Shown here: positions 44,311 through 54,054 of the stretch, piece by piece
Numbering within the stretch: position 1 is the stretch's first letter
Layout of the letters: every line of letters begins with the position of its first letter
Assembly: GCA_003053925.1 (NCBI GenBank)
Contig: QBKD01000001.1
Span: 1,116,001 to 1,180,000, forward strand
From: Microbacteriaceae bacterium MWH-Ta3
Lineage (GTDB): Bacteria > Actinomycetota > Actinomycetes > Actinomycetales > Microbacteriaceae
Direction: 5' to 3'
Length of the DNA: 64,000 bases
The notes under the pieces: model-generated
What the model was told of the DNA's origin: nothing
Databases searched by the model: none
The model's input: the letters and a program-made list of their open reading frames with translations, nothing else
Position numbers and translations under genes: made by a program

Positions 44311-46149
44311 TTAGTCGCACAGCTGCAGTGTGCGGGCGTTCTCGCGCATCAACGCTGCGGGAACGGTGTCGCCGACGGAGGCAAATAGATTGTGCGCATC
44401 GCGTGCGTCGGCACGGATTTCGTCGGAATCGACGGTGAGAATCTGATGGGCCGCCTCGATGGTCATGTCGAGGCCGTCGAGTGTCAGATCTCCCAGTCGG
44501 GGAAGTGCCCCGATCGGTGAATCGCTTGCGCCGACTCGACCCGCGAGTCGGTCCATCATCCACTGCACAACCCGAATGTTGTCGCCGAATCCGGGCCACA
44601 GGAACGAGCCGTCGCTGTCACGGCGGAACCAGTTGACGTGGAAAATGTGAGGCTGGGTTCCCGACGCCGCGAGGCGCTCGCCGATGTGCAGCCAGTGACT
44701 CCAGTGATCGCCCACGTTGTAGCCGGTGAACGGCGCCATTGCGAACGGGTCGCGACGCAGTTCACCGACCACACCTTCGGCGGCCGCGGTGCGTTCGGAG
44801 GCCATAGTTGCACCGAGGTACACGCCGTGCTCCCACGAGCGGGCTTCCACGACGAGGGGCATAGTGTCACTGCGGCGACCGCCAAAGACGATGGCGTCAA
44901 TGACGACCCCACGAGGATCGTTCCATTCGGATGCCGCCGAGGGGCACTGGTCAATGGCAACCGTGAAACGTGAATTGGGGTGTGCCGCCGGTGTACCCGA
45001 TTCCGGCGTCCACGACTGTCCACGCCAGTCCGTGAGGTGCTGTGGAACGGGCTTGCTCATGCCCTCCCACCACACGTCTCCGTCATCGGTGCGCGCGACA
45101 TTGGTGAACAGGGTGTTGCCCCACAGTGTCTGCATGGCGACAGGGTTCGTTTTCATTCCGGTGCCGGGCGCAACACCGAAGAATCCAGCCTCGGGGTTGA
45201 TTCCGCGCAGGCGGCCATCGTCGTCGACCCACATCCACACGATGTCGTCGCCCAAAGTTTCCACGGTCCAGCCCGGCAGGGTCGGTTGCATCATGGCGAA
45301 GTTCGTTTTGCCGCACGCACTGGGGAAAGCCGCGGCGATGTGAGCTATCTGACCTTCCGGAGACGTCACCTTCACCAACATCATGTGTTCGGCCAGCCAT
45401 CCTTCGTCGCGCGCCATTGCCGAGGCAATACGCAATGCAAAGGACTTCTTTCCCAGAAGTGCGTTTCCGCCGTATGCCGATCCGAACGACCAAATCTCGC
45501 GCGTCTCGGGGAAGTGGGTGATGTACTTTGTGGGGTTCGACGGCCACGCCACATCGGCTTCACCGTGTTCCAGCGGCGCACCCACCGAGTGCACGGCCTT
45601 GACCCAATCTGCACCGGCCTCGATGACGTCCAGGGCAATACGACCCATCCGCGTCATGATGCCCATTGATGCGACGACGTAGGGGGAGTCGGTAATTTCG
45701 ATGCCCACACGGGTGACGGGCGAACCCACAGGGCCCATGAGGAACGGCACGACGTACATCGTGCGACCGCGCATCGACTCGGTGAAGAGACCGCCCAGAG
45801 TCGCGCGCATCTCATCCGGGTCGGCCCAATTGTTGGTGGGGCCGGCATCCTTTTCCGATTCGGAACAAATGAAGGTGCGCGATTCCACGCGGGCGACATC
45901 GGATTCGTCACTGCGCGCCAGGTACGAGTTCGGCCGCAGGTCATCGTTCAGTTTCTCGATGGTGCCGGCGGCGACAAGCTCGGACAGCACGGCCTCGCGT
46001 TCGGCGAGGGATCCGTCGCACCAGTGGATGGCGGCGGGCTTGGTAAGTCGCGCAATGTCAGCGACAAATGCCAGAACATCGGCACGCGTTGTTTCGGGTA
46101 CTCGATGAGGGGTGGCGGTGGGAACATCCGCGGCGTTGAGGAGTGTCAT
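44311..46149 (-). CDS. pckG: Phosphoenolpyruvate carboxykinase (GTP)
   Basis: 612 aa from the ATG at 46149. GTP-type PEPCK features: the hyper-reactive Cys in the P-loop FPSACGKTNFAMM, the metal/substrate segments SFGSAYGGNALLGKKSFALRIA and GDDIVWMWVDDDGRL, and the guanine-site WFRRDSDGSFLWPGFGDNIRV. It converts oxaloacetate to PEP in gluconeogenesis. It is divergent from a RamB-like regulator gene across a 100-nt gap with operator-like repeats. Confidence 0.97.
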   Translation of the reverse strand: MTLLNAADVPTATPHRVPETTRADVLAFVADIARLTKPAAIHWCDGSLAEREAVLSELVAAGTIEKLNDDLRPNSYLARSDESDVARVESRTFICSESEKDAGPTNNWADPDEMRATLGGLFTESMRGRTMYVVPFLMGPVGSPVTRVGIEITDSPYVVASMGIMTRMGRIALDVIEAGADWVKAVHSVGAPLEHGEADVAWPSNPTKYITHFPETREIWSFGSAYGGNALLGKKSFALRIASAMARDEGWLAEHMMLVKVTSPEGQIAHIAAAFPSACGKTNFAMMQPTLPGWTVETLGDDIVWMWVDDDGRLRGINPEAGFFGVAPGTGMKTNPVAMQTLWGNTLFTNVARTDDGDVWWEGMSKPVPQHLTDWRGQSWTPESGTPAAHPNSRFTVAIDQCPSAASEWNDPRGVVIDAIVFGGRRSDTMPLVVEARSWEHGVYLGATMASERTAAAEGVVGELRRDPFAMAPFTGYNVGDHWSHWLHIGERLAASGTQPHIFHVNWFRRDSDGSFLWPGFGDNIRVVQWMMDRLAGRVGASDSPIGALPRLGDLTLDGLDMTIEAAHQILTVDSDEIRADARDAHNLFASVGDTVPAALMRENARTLQLCD

Positions 46150-46196
46150 AGACACAGTTTCCGTCGGCAGCGACCACTCTGAGCGCAAAAACTGCA

Positions 46197-46243
46197 CGAA
46201 AGATTGGCAATTCTTTCGACTTTCGCAAAAAAATCGATATTCT
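46197..46243. promoter_or_regulatory. pckG/ramB-like intergenic control region
   Basis: CGAAAGA-N8-TCTTTCG (46197-46218) is an inverted repeat. It overlaps a sigma-A-like promoter of the regulator gene: -35 TTCGAC (46215-46220), 17-nt spacer, -10 TATTCT (46238-46243). The ACTTTCGCAAAAA segment (46219-46231) resembles the RamB motif ACTTTGCAAA. Autoregulation and control of pckG are inferred. Confidence 0.5.
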
Positions 46244-46249
46244 GAGGTC

Positions 46250-47674
46250 ATGAGCGATGTAGCCACCCTGGGTCGACGCATTCGATACTTTCGCAATCGC
46301 GCCGGATTGACGCTGGACGAGGTCGGTGCGAAGGTCGGTTTGTCCGGCAGTCAGCTCTCGATCATCGAAAACGGCAAGCGGGAACCCAAGCTCAGCCTGT
46401 TAACGGCGCTCGCCGCCGCGCTGAACGTTACCGTTGCCTCACTGTTAGAGACAGCCCCACCAGACGAGCGCGCGGCAAAGGAATTGGAACTCGAACGCGC
46501 GCAGAGCACCTCGCTCTATCGGTCACTGGGCTTGCCCATTATCAAGCCGGGTAAAACAATGTCCGATGAGACGCTCGACGCGGTGTTGGGCCTGCACCGC
46601 GAATTGGTTAAGCGCGAGCACCAAAAAATTGCAACTCCCGAAGAGGCGCGACGTGCCAACACGAAACTGCGCGAACACATGCGCACACTCGACAACTATC
46701 GTGACGACCTTGAAGAGGTTGCGCAGCAGCTTTCCGACAGTGTGGGCCATGTCAGCGGAGCGCTTACGCATCGCGAAGTCAGCCTGATGGCGGGAACACT
46801 GGGCTTCACGCTGGTCCACGTGGACGACCTGCCCGATTCAGCGCGATCCATTACGGACCTCGCGAACGGGCGCATCTATCTGCCGCCCGCCTCGATTCCC
46901 GGGGGTCATGGCCTTCGCTCCATGGCCATTCAGGCGATGGCCCACCGCGTTCTGGGGCATCGTGTGCCGCACACTTACGCGGAATTTTTGCAGCAGCGGT
47001 TGGACATCAATTACGTCGCCGCAGCGGTGCTAATGCCTCGCCGGCAAGCGGTGGAGTTTCTGACCCGCGCAAAAAACGACCGAAATATTGCCGTCGAGGA
47101 TTTTCGCGATGCGTTTGGCGTCACCCACGAGGCCGCCGCTTTGCGTTTCACGAATCTTGCAACTCGACACCTCGATCTGACCGTGCACTTCCTTCGGGTA
47201 GGCAATGATGGCGCGGTGTACAAGGCCTATGAAAACGACGGTTTGCGTTTGCCCGTCGATGTCACCGGTTCGGTCGAAGGCCAACATGTGTGTCGCAAAT
47301 GGAGTGCTCGCGTGGCGCTGGGTCGCCACAACCGTACGACCGAGTATTACCAATACACGGATACGCCCGAGGGCACGTTTTGGGAATCGACCCAAACGGG
47401 TACGGGCGGCGGCGACGATTTCAGCATCACCGTCGGTGTGCCCTTTGATTCGGCCAAATGGTTCCGAGGCCGCGACACAACGGAACGGAAAAAATCGACG
47501 TGTCCAGACCCCACGTGTTGTGTCATCCCCGACGCGTCCCTGAGCGCCAAATGGGCCGGACATGCGTGGACCAGTGCACGCATGCACGCGCACATTTTGT
47601 CGCCATTACCGTCGGGAACATTCCCCGGCGTCGACGACCGCGACGTTTTCGAATTCCTCGAACGCCATAATTAG
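46250..47674 (+). CDS. RamB-like XRE-family regulator of acetate/short-chain acyl metabolism
   Basis: 474 aa from the ATG at 46250, which follows the -10 TATTCT by 6 nt (leaderless). An N-terminal XRE helix-turn-helix (about 5-65, LTLDEVGAKVGLSGSQLSIIENGKREPKLS) is followed by a coiled segment, an IrrE/M78-like domain whose usual HExxH is replaced (AMAHRVLGHRV), and a C-terminal domain with Cys-rich TCPDPTCC, the short-chain fatty-acyl regulator type. RamB regulates acetate, propionate and glyoxylate genes in relatives. Divergence from pckG suggests control of gluconeogenesis. Confidence 0.85.
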   Translation: MSDVATLGRRIRYFRNRAGLTLDEVGAKVGLSGSQLSIIENGKREPKLSLLTALAAALNVTVASLLETAPPDERAAKELELERAQSTSLYRSLGLPIIKPGKTMSDETLDAVLGLHRELVKREHQKIATPEEARRANTKLREHMRTLDNYRDDLEEVAQQLSDSVGHVSGALTHREVSLMAGTLGFTLVHVDDLPDSARSITDLANGRIYLPPASIPGGHGLRSMAIQAMAHRVLGHRVPHTYAEFLQQRLDINYVAAAVLMPRRQAVEFLTRAKNDRNIAVEDFRDAFGVTHEAAALRFTNLATRHLDLTVHFLRVGNDGAVYKAYENDGLRLPVDVTGSVEGQHVCRKWSARVALGRHNRTTEYYQYTDTPEGTFWESTQTGTGGGDDFSITVGVPFDSAKWFRGRDTTERKKSTCPDPTCCVIPDASLSAKWAGHAWTSARMHAHILSPLPSGTFPGVDDRDVFEFLERHN

Positions 47675-47717
47675 CCCCGAAACGAGGCGGACCGCGGTGA
47701 GCGTCGCTCGTCGTGTG

Positions 47718-47793
47718 TGGTGCCCCCAACTGGATTCGAACCAGCGGCCTTCCGCTTCGGAGGCGGACGCTCTATCCACTGAGCTATGGGGAC
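47718..47793 (-). tRNA. tRNA-Arg(CCG)
   Basis: 76 nt with encoded CCA. Acceptor GTCCCCA pairs with TGGGGGC (one T-G pair), D arm GCTC/GAGC, anticodon stem TCCGC/GCGGA with loop CTCCGAA giving anticodon CCG (reads CGG), T arm GCTGG-TTCGAAT-CCAGT. It lies 49 nt from and divergent to argS. Confidence 0.95.
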
Positions 47794-47842
47794 CGTACGG
47801 GACAAGACTACCCGCACTGGCGGCTACGGCTACGATTACAGG

Positions 47843-49507
47843 GTGAACCCCGACGTGTTGAGTGCCCTTATTGCCGATATCGCCCGCGACATAGTGTTTC
47901 CGCGCGACGCCGATGTTGCCGCCTCGGTTGACTCGTCCGTTATTGCATTTGAGCGCCCGAAAAACCGTGATCATGGCGACTGGGCGACCTCGGTCGCGCT
48001 GAAGTTGGCCAAGCGTGTGGGGATGGCTCCCCGTGATTTGGCCGCCGAGCTGTCGGAGCGTGTGGGTGCGCTGGACGGAGTGGCATCGGTCGACATCGCG
48101 GGTCCGGGCTTTTTGAACATTCGACTGGACGCCTCGGCCGCCGGAGAAATTGCCCGCACCATCGTGGAATCGGGTGAGGAGTTCGGTCACAACTCCACGT
48201 TGGCCGGTCAGACCATCAACCTGGAATTTGTGTCCGCAAACCCCACGGGGCCCCTACACATTGGGCACACGCGCTGGGCGGCATTGGGGGACTCCTTGGC
48301 CCGCGTTCTGAAGGCGTCGGGCGCGCATGTCGCCAGTGAGTTCTATATCAATGATGCTGGCGCACAGATGGATGTCTTCGGGGAATCGGTGTTGGCCGCG
48401 GCTCTGGGGGAGCCCATTCCGGAAAACGGGTACCCGGGCGAATACGTGCAGGTTTTGGGCGCGCAGGCACTTTCGCGCCGCCCCGACCTCGCCACTCTGC
48501 CCCGTGACGAGGCGATCGCCATTGCCCGCGAAATCGGGTACGAAATTCAACTGCAGGAAGTCAAGGATTCGCTGGCACGTTTCAACGTGGAGTTCGACAT
48601 CTGGTTCTCGGAGCGCACTCTTCATGCGGGTTCGGCCGACGGCGGTTCCCTCATTGATAACGCCATCGATCGCCTGCGCGCGCAGGGACACGTTTACGAC
48701 GAGGACGGTGCGGTGTGGGTGCGCACGACCGATTTCGGTGACGACAAGGACCGCGTGATCACCCGCGGCAATGGAATTTTCACCTACTTTGCGGCGGATG
48801 CGGCCTATTACCTATCCAAGGGTGACCGCGGCTTCCAGCACAAGATTTACCTCCTGGGCGCAGACCACCATGGATACGTGCACCGCCTGAAGGCTCTTGC
48901 AGGTTCCGCTGGCGATGACCCCAACGCCGACATCGAAATCTTGATTGGCCAATTGGTCAGCATCAACGGCGCGAAGCTGTCCAAGCGCGCGGGCAACATC
49001 ATTGAACTTAACGACCTGCAGGCCTGGTTGGGAACCGACGCCCTGCGGTACTCATTGGCACGCTACCCCGCGGATTCGCCCCTGACGCTCGATCCCGAAC
49101 TTCTGCAGAAGCGTACAAACGACAACCCCGTGTTCTATGTGCAGTACGCTCACGCTCGCACCAATGCCGTGGCGCGTAACGCGGCAACCGTCGGAGTCGA
49201 TGTCACCGCCTTTGACGCGGCGCTGTTGACCCACGAATCCGAGGCCGAACTGGCGAATTCGCTGGCCGAGTTCCCGCGCATCGTGGCGCAGGCGGCGACT
49301 CTGCGCGAGCCTCACCGTGTTGCCCGCTACCTGGAATCGCTCGCGGCCGACTACCACCGTTGGTACGACCAATGCCGCGTCACGCCCCTGAACGACGCAC
49401 CCGTCGAGGATGTTCACCGCACCCGCCTGTGGCTGAACAACGCCACCGGTCAGGTACTGCGGAACGGCCTCGCGCTTCTGGGCGTCAGCGCCCCCGAACG
49501 CATGTAG
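47843..49507 (+). CDS. argS: Arginyl-tRNA synthetase
   Basis: 554 aa from the GTG at 47843. Class I motifs HIGH (PLHIGHTRWAALGD) and a KMSKS equivalent (GAKLSKRAGN), an ArgS-type N-terminal additional domain and a C-terminal DALR helical bundle (YVQYAHART...). TACGAT (47831-47836) ends 6 nt before the GTG with no SD. It is the first gene of a run through lysA, hom, thrC and thrB, and charges tRNA-Arg encoded divergently beside it. Confidence 0.96.
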   Translation: MNPDVLSALIADIARDIVFPRDADVAASVDSSVIAFERPKNRDHGDWATSVALKLAKRVGMAPRDLAAELSERVGALDGVASVDIAGPGFLNIRLDASAAGEIARTIVESGEEFGHNSTLAGQTINLEFVSANPTGPLHIGHTRWAALGDSLARVLKASGAHVASEFYINDAGAQMDVFGESVLAAALGEPIPENGYPGEYVQVLGAQALSRRPDLATLPRDEAIAIAREIGYEIQLQEVKDSLARFNVEFDIWFSERTLHAGSADGGSLIDNAIDRLRAQGHVYDEDGAVWVRTTDFGDDKDRVITRGNGIFTYFAADAAYYLSKGDRGFQHKIYLLGADHHGYVHRLKALAGSAGDDPNADIEILIGQLVSINGAKLSKRAGNIIELNDLQAWLGTDALRYSLARYPADSPLTLDPELLQKRTNDNPVFYVQYAHARTNAVARNAATVGVDVTAFDAALLTHESEAELANSLAEFPRIVAQAATLREPHRVARYLESLAADYHRWYDQCRVTPLNDAPVEDVHRTRLWLNNATGQVLRNGLALLGVSAPERM

Positions 49508-49543
49508 CGGAATATTTTTCCACCCCACAGGATTGATGGCGAT

Positions 49544-50824
49544 ATGACAAACCCCGTGCAGGATGCGTACCCCGTGAACGATGTTCGCGGGCTCTTCCCG
49601 CAACTCGCCGTTCCCGTCAACGGGATGCCACTGGTGTACCTCGACTCCGCGGCAACGTCACTCAAGTTTGGAATCGGACTGCGCAAGGAACTCGACTTTG
49701 CGTCGCACGAGATGGCGGCCGTGAACCGCGGTGCACACACGCTGGCCGCCGAGGCAACCGAGAAATTCGACGAGGCGCGTGCCACCGTCGCCCGGTTCGT
49801 TGGTGCGCGTCCCGCGAATATTGTGTGGACCTCGAACGCCACAGACGGCATCAATATGGTGGCGAATGGTTTCCGGATTTCCTCGCTGGGCCGCACCGCC
49901 ACCGACGGTCGCTTCCGACTGGCCGAGGGTGACGAAATTGTTGTGACCGAAGCCGAGCACCATGCCAATTTGATTCCGTGGCAAGAACTTGCCCGCGCAA
50001 CCGGAGCCGTCCTGCGGGTGGCGGCCGTTACCGACGGGGGAGTCCTCACCGTCGATGCGGTGCGCGCAGTGGTGTCCGATCGCACACGCGTTGTGGCATT
50101 CACCCATGTGTCGAATGTGCTGGGCATCGTGAACCCCGTTACCGAAATCACGGCGCTGGCCCATTCCGTGGGTGCCATCGTTGTTCTTGATGCCTGCCAA
50201 TCGGCTCCGCACATTCCCCTCAACCTGGCGGAACTGGGCGTGGACTTTGCGGTTTTCTCGGCTCACAAGATGTACGGCCCCACGGGTATCGGCGCGCTGT
50301 ATGGCCGTGACGAGGCGCTCGCCGAAATGCCGCCCGTGCTGTTCGGCGGCTCGATGATCACGTATGTCGACTACGAACGTGCCGAATACCTTCCCGCGCC
50401 GGCAAAGTTCGAGCCGGGGACGCCGCGCCTGACACAGGCGATTGGCTGGGCCGCGGCCTTGGACATCATGTCGGCTATCGGCCGTGAGGCAATTGCCGCA
50501 CACGAGGAGGCGCTGGGGTCCGCGCTATACGACCTCGTGGAGCCCTTGCCCGGTGTGCGCATTCTGGGAGCCAAGCACGGCGTGGACCGCGTCGGGCTTG
50601 TCAGTGTTGCTGTTGACGGCGTTCATCCACACGACGTGGGCCAGTTCCTCGATTCCAAGGGAATTGCCGTCCGTGTGGGGTATCATTGCGCTCAGCCACT
50701 GCACCGTCGCTTGGGTGTGGATTCGTCGACGCGCATGTCGGTGGGAATGCACACGACCCTGGCGGAAATCGAATTTGCGGTGGACGTGCTGTCCGGCGTG
50801 CGTCGTTATTTTGGGGAGGCCTAA
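49544..50824 (+). CDS. sufS: SufS-type cysteine desulfurase
   Basis: 426 aa. PLP Lys242 in SAHKMYGPTG and the persulfide-carrying Cys382 in GYHCAQPLHRRLG mark a group II (SufS) enzyme; EAEHHANLIPW supplies the PLP-stacking His. It extracts sulfur from cysteine for iron-sulfur cluster assembly and passes it to SufU, encoded directly downstream with no gap. SufBCD are not in the window. Confidence 0.95.
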   Translation: MTNPVQDAYPVNDVRGLFPQLAVPVNGMPLVYLDSAATSLKFGIGLRKELDFASHEMAAVNRGAHTLAAEATEKFDEARATVARFVGARPANIVWTSNATDGINMVANGFRISSLGRTATDGRFRLAEGDEIVVTEAEHHANLIPWQELARATGAVLRVAAVTDGGVLTVDAVRAVVSDRTRVVAFTHVSNVLGIVNPVTEITALAHSVGAIVVLDACQSAPHIPLNLAELGVDFAVFSAHKMYGPTGIGALYGRDEALAEMPPVLFGGSMITYVDYERAEYLPAPAKFEPGTPRLTQAIGWAAALDIMSAIGREAIAAHEEALGSALYDLVEPLPGVRILGAKHGVDRVGLVSVAVDGVHPHDVGQFLDSKGIAVRVGYHCAQPLHRRLGVDSSTRMSVGMHTTLAEIEFAVDVLSGVRRYFGEA

Positions 50825-51271
50825 ATGTCACTCGAAGCGCTCTATCAGCAGATCATCCTCGACCACAACAAGCGCAAGGTCGGTTACGGCCTAGGCGAGG
50901 GCGGAACGCCGTCGCACCAGTACAACCCCACCTGTGGCGACGAATTGAACCTCACGGTGCGCCTCGATGACTCGAAGTCCGTCATCACCGGCTTCGAGTG
51001 GGAGGGCAAAGGCTGCAGCATTTCGCAGGCCTCCGCATCGTTGTTGTCCCAGGAGGCCGCGGGAATGACCATTCCCGAGTTCACCGAATTTGCCGAGGGC
51101 TTCCGTGAAGCCATGCGTTCACGCGGCGCGATTGCGCTGGATGAAGAAGAATTTGGTGACTTGGCCGCACTCAGCGGTGTCTCGAAATTCGTCGCACGTG
51201 TGAAGTGCGCCATGCTCGCGTGGGTTGCCGCCGAGGACAGTCTTGCGCGTGCGCAGGATTCGCTAGACTAA
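50825..51271 (+). CDS. sufU: SufU iron-sulfur assembly sulfurtransferase
   Basis: 148 aa, starting immediately after the sufS stop. The three conserved Cys (NPTCGD, GKGCSIS, VKCAML) and the Asp of NPTCGDE form the zinc site that accepts sulfur from SufS. The 18-20 residue insertion relative to IscU scaffolds (SRGAIALDEEEFG region) is typical of SufU. Confidence 0.94.
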   Translation: MSLEALYQQIILDHNKRKVGYGLGEGGTPSHQYNPTCGDELNLTVRLDDSKSVITGFEWEGKGCSISQASASLLSQEAAGMTIPEFTEFAEGFREAMRSRGAIALDEEEFGDLAALSGVSKFVARVKCAMLAWVAAEDSLARAQDSLD

Positions 51272-51337
51272 TCACGGCTTCAGGGGTCAATCCGGGCTCG
51301 CTCGCCTCACCGTTTCGTGTTCCTTGTGAGGTGTGGT

Positions 51338-52744
51338 GTGTCCAATTCTCTAATCCCGGCGTGGCTCACGCCGCCCGCCGATGCCAATGCGCTGGCGGCC
51401 GGCTTGTGGCCCGCAACGGCCCGACGTGATGATTCCGGTGTGCTCTCGGTCGGCGGAGTCTCTGTTGCGCAGCTCGCCGCCGAATTCGGTACGCCCCTGT
51501 ATGTCTACGACGAAGACGACGTCCGAGGCGCGGCTCGTCGCATGCGCGATGTCTTCGATTCCGCGGCTCATGCCGCCGGAACTCACGCCCACGTGTATTA
51601 CGCCTCGAAGGCTTTTCTGTCGGCTGCCGTCGTGCGCTGGGTGCGCGACGAGGGTCTGCGTCTGGATGTTGCAAGCAGCGGCGAGCTCGAGGTCGCACTC
51701 GCCGCAGGCATGAACCCCGCGCACATCGGACTGCACGGAAACAACAAGAGCGATGCGGAACTTCTGCGTGCCGCGTCGGTGGGTGTTGGGTCGATTGTCA
51801 TCGATTCCGCCGAGGAAGTTCAGCGCGTTGCTCGGGCCGCAGCCACGGTGGGGGCCGTGCAGCGGGTGCGCCTTCGCGTCAATTCCGGCGTTCACGCATC
51901 GACACACGAATACCTTGCAACAGCACGCGAAGACCAAAAGTTTGGTGTCTCGTTGGATCAGGTGGCATCGATTGTGGCGGCCATTCGCGCCGAATCGTCG
52001 CTGGAATTCCTGGGCCTGCACTCGCACATCGGATCGCAAATTTTTGGCGTTGCGGGTTTCCGCGAGGCCGCTGCTCGTCTGTTGACCGTTCACGCCGACC
52101 TGCTGGCGACGGGGCCAGTGCCCGAACTGAACCTGGGCGGTGGCTTCGGTATTGCCTACACGCGCGCCGACGTCGCGACCGACATCGCGGACATCGCGAA
52201 CGCCATGCTGACGGACATCGCGGGATTGTGTGCCGAGCACGGTATTCCAGTGCCGGCAATCGCCGTCGAGCCGGGCCGATCCATCGTGGGTCGTGGCGGC
52301 ATCACGCTGTACACGGTCGGCACAATCAAGCCCGTGGGAGTCACCCTCGACGATGGGTCCACGCAGACGCGCACCTATGTCAGTGTCGACGGCGGCATGA
52401 GCGACAACATGCGGACGGCGCTGTACAAGGCAGAGTATTCCGCTTTGCTGGCATCGCGCGCCTCGAATTCCGAACCCATTGTGACCCGGATTGTGGGAAA
52501 GCACTGCGAGAGCGGTGACATCGTTGTGCTCAACGAATTCCTGCCGGGCGACATTCATCGCGATGACCTTGTGGCCATCCCCGCGACGGGCGCATATTGC
52601 GCATCGCTCGCGAACAACTACAACTTCCTGATGCGACCCGCGGTCGTGTCGGTTCGTGGCGGCGAGGCGCGGCTCATGGTGCGCCGCGACACGGTCGCCG
52701 ATCTGCTTGAGCGTGACATGGAAATCGGAAAGGATTCCCAATGA
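51338..52744 (+). CDS. lysA: Diaminopimelate decarboxylase
   Basis: 468 aa from the GTG at 51338, with GAGG 6 nt upstream; a promoter TAGACT (51264-51269) gives a leader of about 62 nt. Fold-III PLP decarboxylase: PLP Lys in VYYASKAFLS, HSHIGSQIF, the Gly-rich phosphate loop NLGGGFGI, VEPGRSIVG and the C-terminal catalytic Cys in GKHCESGD. It makes L-lysine from meso-diaminopimelate. The stop overlaps hom (ATGA). Confidence 0.95.
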   Translation: MSNSLIPAWLTPPADANALAAGLWPATARRDDSGVLSVGGVSVAQLAAEFGTPLYVYDEDDVRGAARRMRDVFDSAAHAAGTHAHVYYASKAFLSAAVVRWVRDEGLRLDVASSGELEVALAAGMNPAHIGLHGNNKSDAELLRAASVGVGSIVIDSAEEVQRVARAAATVGAVQRVRLRVNSGVHASTHEYLATAREDQKFGVSLDQVASIVAAIRAESSLEFLGLHSHIGSQIFGVAGFREAAARLLTVHADLLATGPVPELNLGGGFGIAYTRADVATDIADIANAMLTDIAGLCAEHGIPVPAIAVEPGRSIVGRGGITLYTVGTIKPVGVTLDDGSTQTRTYVSVDGGMSDNMRTALYKAEYSALLASRASNSEPIVTRIVGKHCESGDIVVLNEFLPGDIHRDDLVAIPATGAYCASLANNYNFLMRPAVVSVRGGEARLMVRRDTVADLLERDMEIGKDSQ

Positions 52745-54054
52745 TTGAGTACCGCAATCTGCGAATTGCACTTTTGGGGGCGGGAAGCGTGGGAGCGCAG
52801 GTCGCCCACCAAATCCTGAACCACGGCGAGGAACTGGCCGCCCGCATTGGCGCGGGAATTGAGCTGGCCGGTGTTGCCGTACGCAACCTCGACTCACCGC
52901 GTACTGCCGACATTCCCCGTCACCTGCTGACGACTGATGCCGAATCGCTAGTGCTGGGTGCGGACATCGTGATTGAACTCATGGGCGGCATCGAGCCCGC
53001 TCGCACCCTCCTGTTGACCGCAATCAATTCGGGTGCCGATGTCATTACGGCTAATAAGGCGTTGCTGGCTCACCACGGTCCGGAGCTGTTCGAGGCCGCG
53101 GCACAGGTTGGCGCGCAGTTGTACTACGAGGCCGCCGTCGGTGGCGCCATTCCCATCATTCGTCCGCTGCGCGATTCACTGGCCGGCGACCGCGTCACAC
53201 GAATTCTCGGAATCGTGAACGGCACGACGAACTTCATCCTTGACCGCATTGACACCCTGGGGGAGTCGATGGAGGACGCACTGGCTATCGCCACGGAATT
53301 GGGGTACGCCGAGGCCGACCCCACGGCCGACATCGGCGGATACGACGCCGCACAGAAGGCCTGCATCCTCGCCTCGCTCGCATTCCACACGACGGTTCCC
53401 GCCGAAGCGGTGTATCGCGAGGGCATCACGGACATCACGCGCGAGCAGGTTCAAGCCGCTCGTAAGGCCGGATATGTCGTGAAAATTCTGGCCATCGCCG
53501 AGCGCATCAAAGACGCCGACGGTGTCGAGGGCGTTAGTGCCCGCGTGTACCCCGCACTCGTTCCCGACACCCACCCGTTGGCTGCCGTTCACGGTGCAAA
53601 CAACGCGGTATTCGTCGAGGCCGAATCGGCTGGACCGCTGATGTTCTATGGTGCCGGTGCCGGCGGTGTCCAAACATCGTCCGCCGTGCTCGGAGACCTC
53701 GTGTCGGCCGCTCGTCGCCACGTCGTGGGCGGACCTGGCGTGGGCGAAAGCACCCACGCGAACTACCCCATCCTGCCCATCGGTGCAATTCGCACGCGCT
53801 ACCAGATCACGTTGAGCGTGACTGACGAGCCGGGCGTTCTGGCCGAAATCGCGAACATTTTCCGCGAGCGCGAAGTCTCGGTCGAGACCCTCGAGCAGAA
53901 GACTTATGGTTCAGACACCACGACTCCCACCGCTACGCTAGTTATCGGCACGCACGAGGCGACCGAAGCTGATCTCGCCGCGACGGTTGCAGCTCTTGAA
54001 GCAAGTCCCGTCGTAGTGGGCGTCGCCAGTGTTCTTCGAGTGGAAGGTCTGTAA
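52741..54054 (+). CDS. hom: Homoserine dehydrogenase with ACT domain
   Basis: 437 aa. N-terminal Rossmann motif LLGAGSVGAQVA, the catalytic region ANKALLAHHG, NGTTNFILDRI and AEADPTADIGGYDAAQK (Lys). The C-terminal about 80 residues (LSVTDEPGVLAEIANIFRE...) form an ACT domain for feedback inhibition by threonine. It reduces aspartate semialdehyde to homoserine, the branch point to threonine and to methionine (metX/metY). Coupled to lysA and thrC. Confidence 0.96.
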   Translation: MIEYRNLRIALLGAGSVGAQVAHQILNHGEELAARIGAGIELAGVAVRNLDSPRTADIPRHLLTTDAESLVLGADIVIELMGGIEPARTLLLTAINSGADVITANKALLAHHGPELFEAAAQVGAQLYYEAAVGGAIPIIRPLRDSLAGDRVTRILGIVNGTTNFILDRIDTLGESMEDALAIATELGYAEADPTADIGGYDAAQKACILASLAFHTTVPAEAVYREGITDITREQVQAARKAGYVVKILAIAERIKDADGVEGVSARVYPALVPDTHPLAAVHGANNAVFVEAESAGPLMFYGAGAGGVQTSSAVLGDLVSAARRHVVGGPGVGESTHANYPILPIGAIRTRYQITLSVTDEPGVLAEIANIFREREVSVETLEQKTYGSDTTTPTATLVIGTHEATEADLAATVAALEASPVVVGVASVLRVEGL

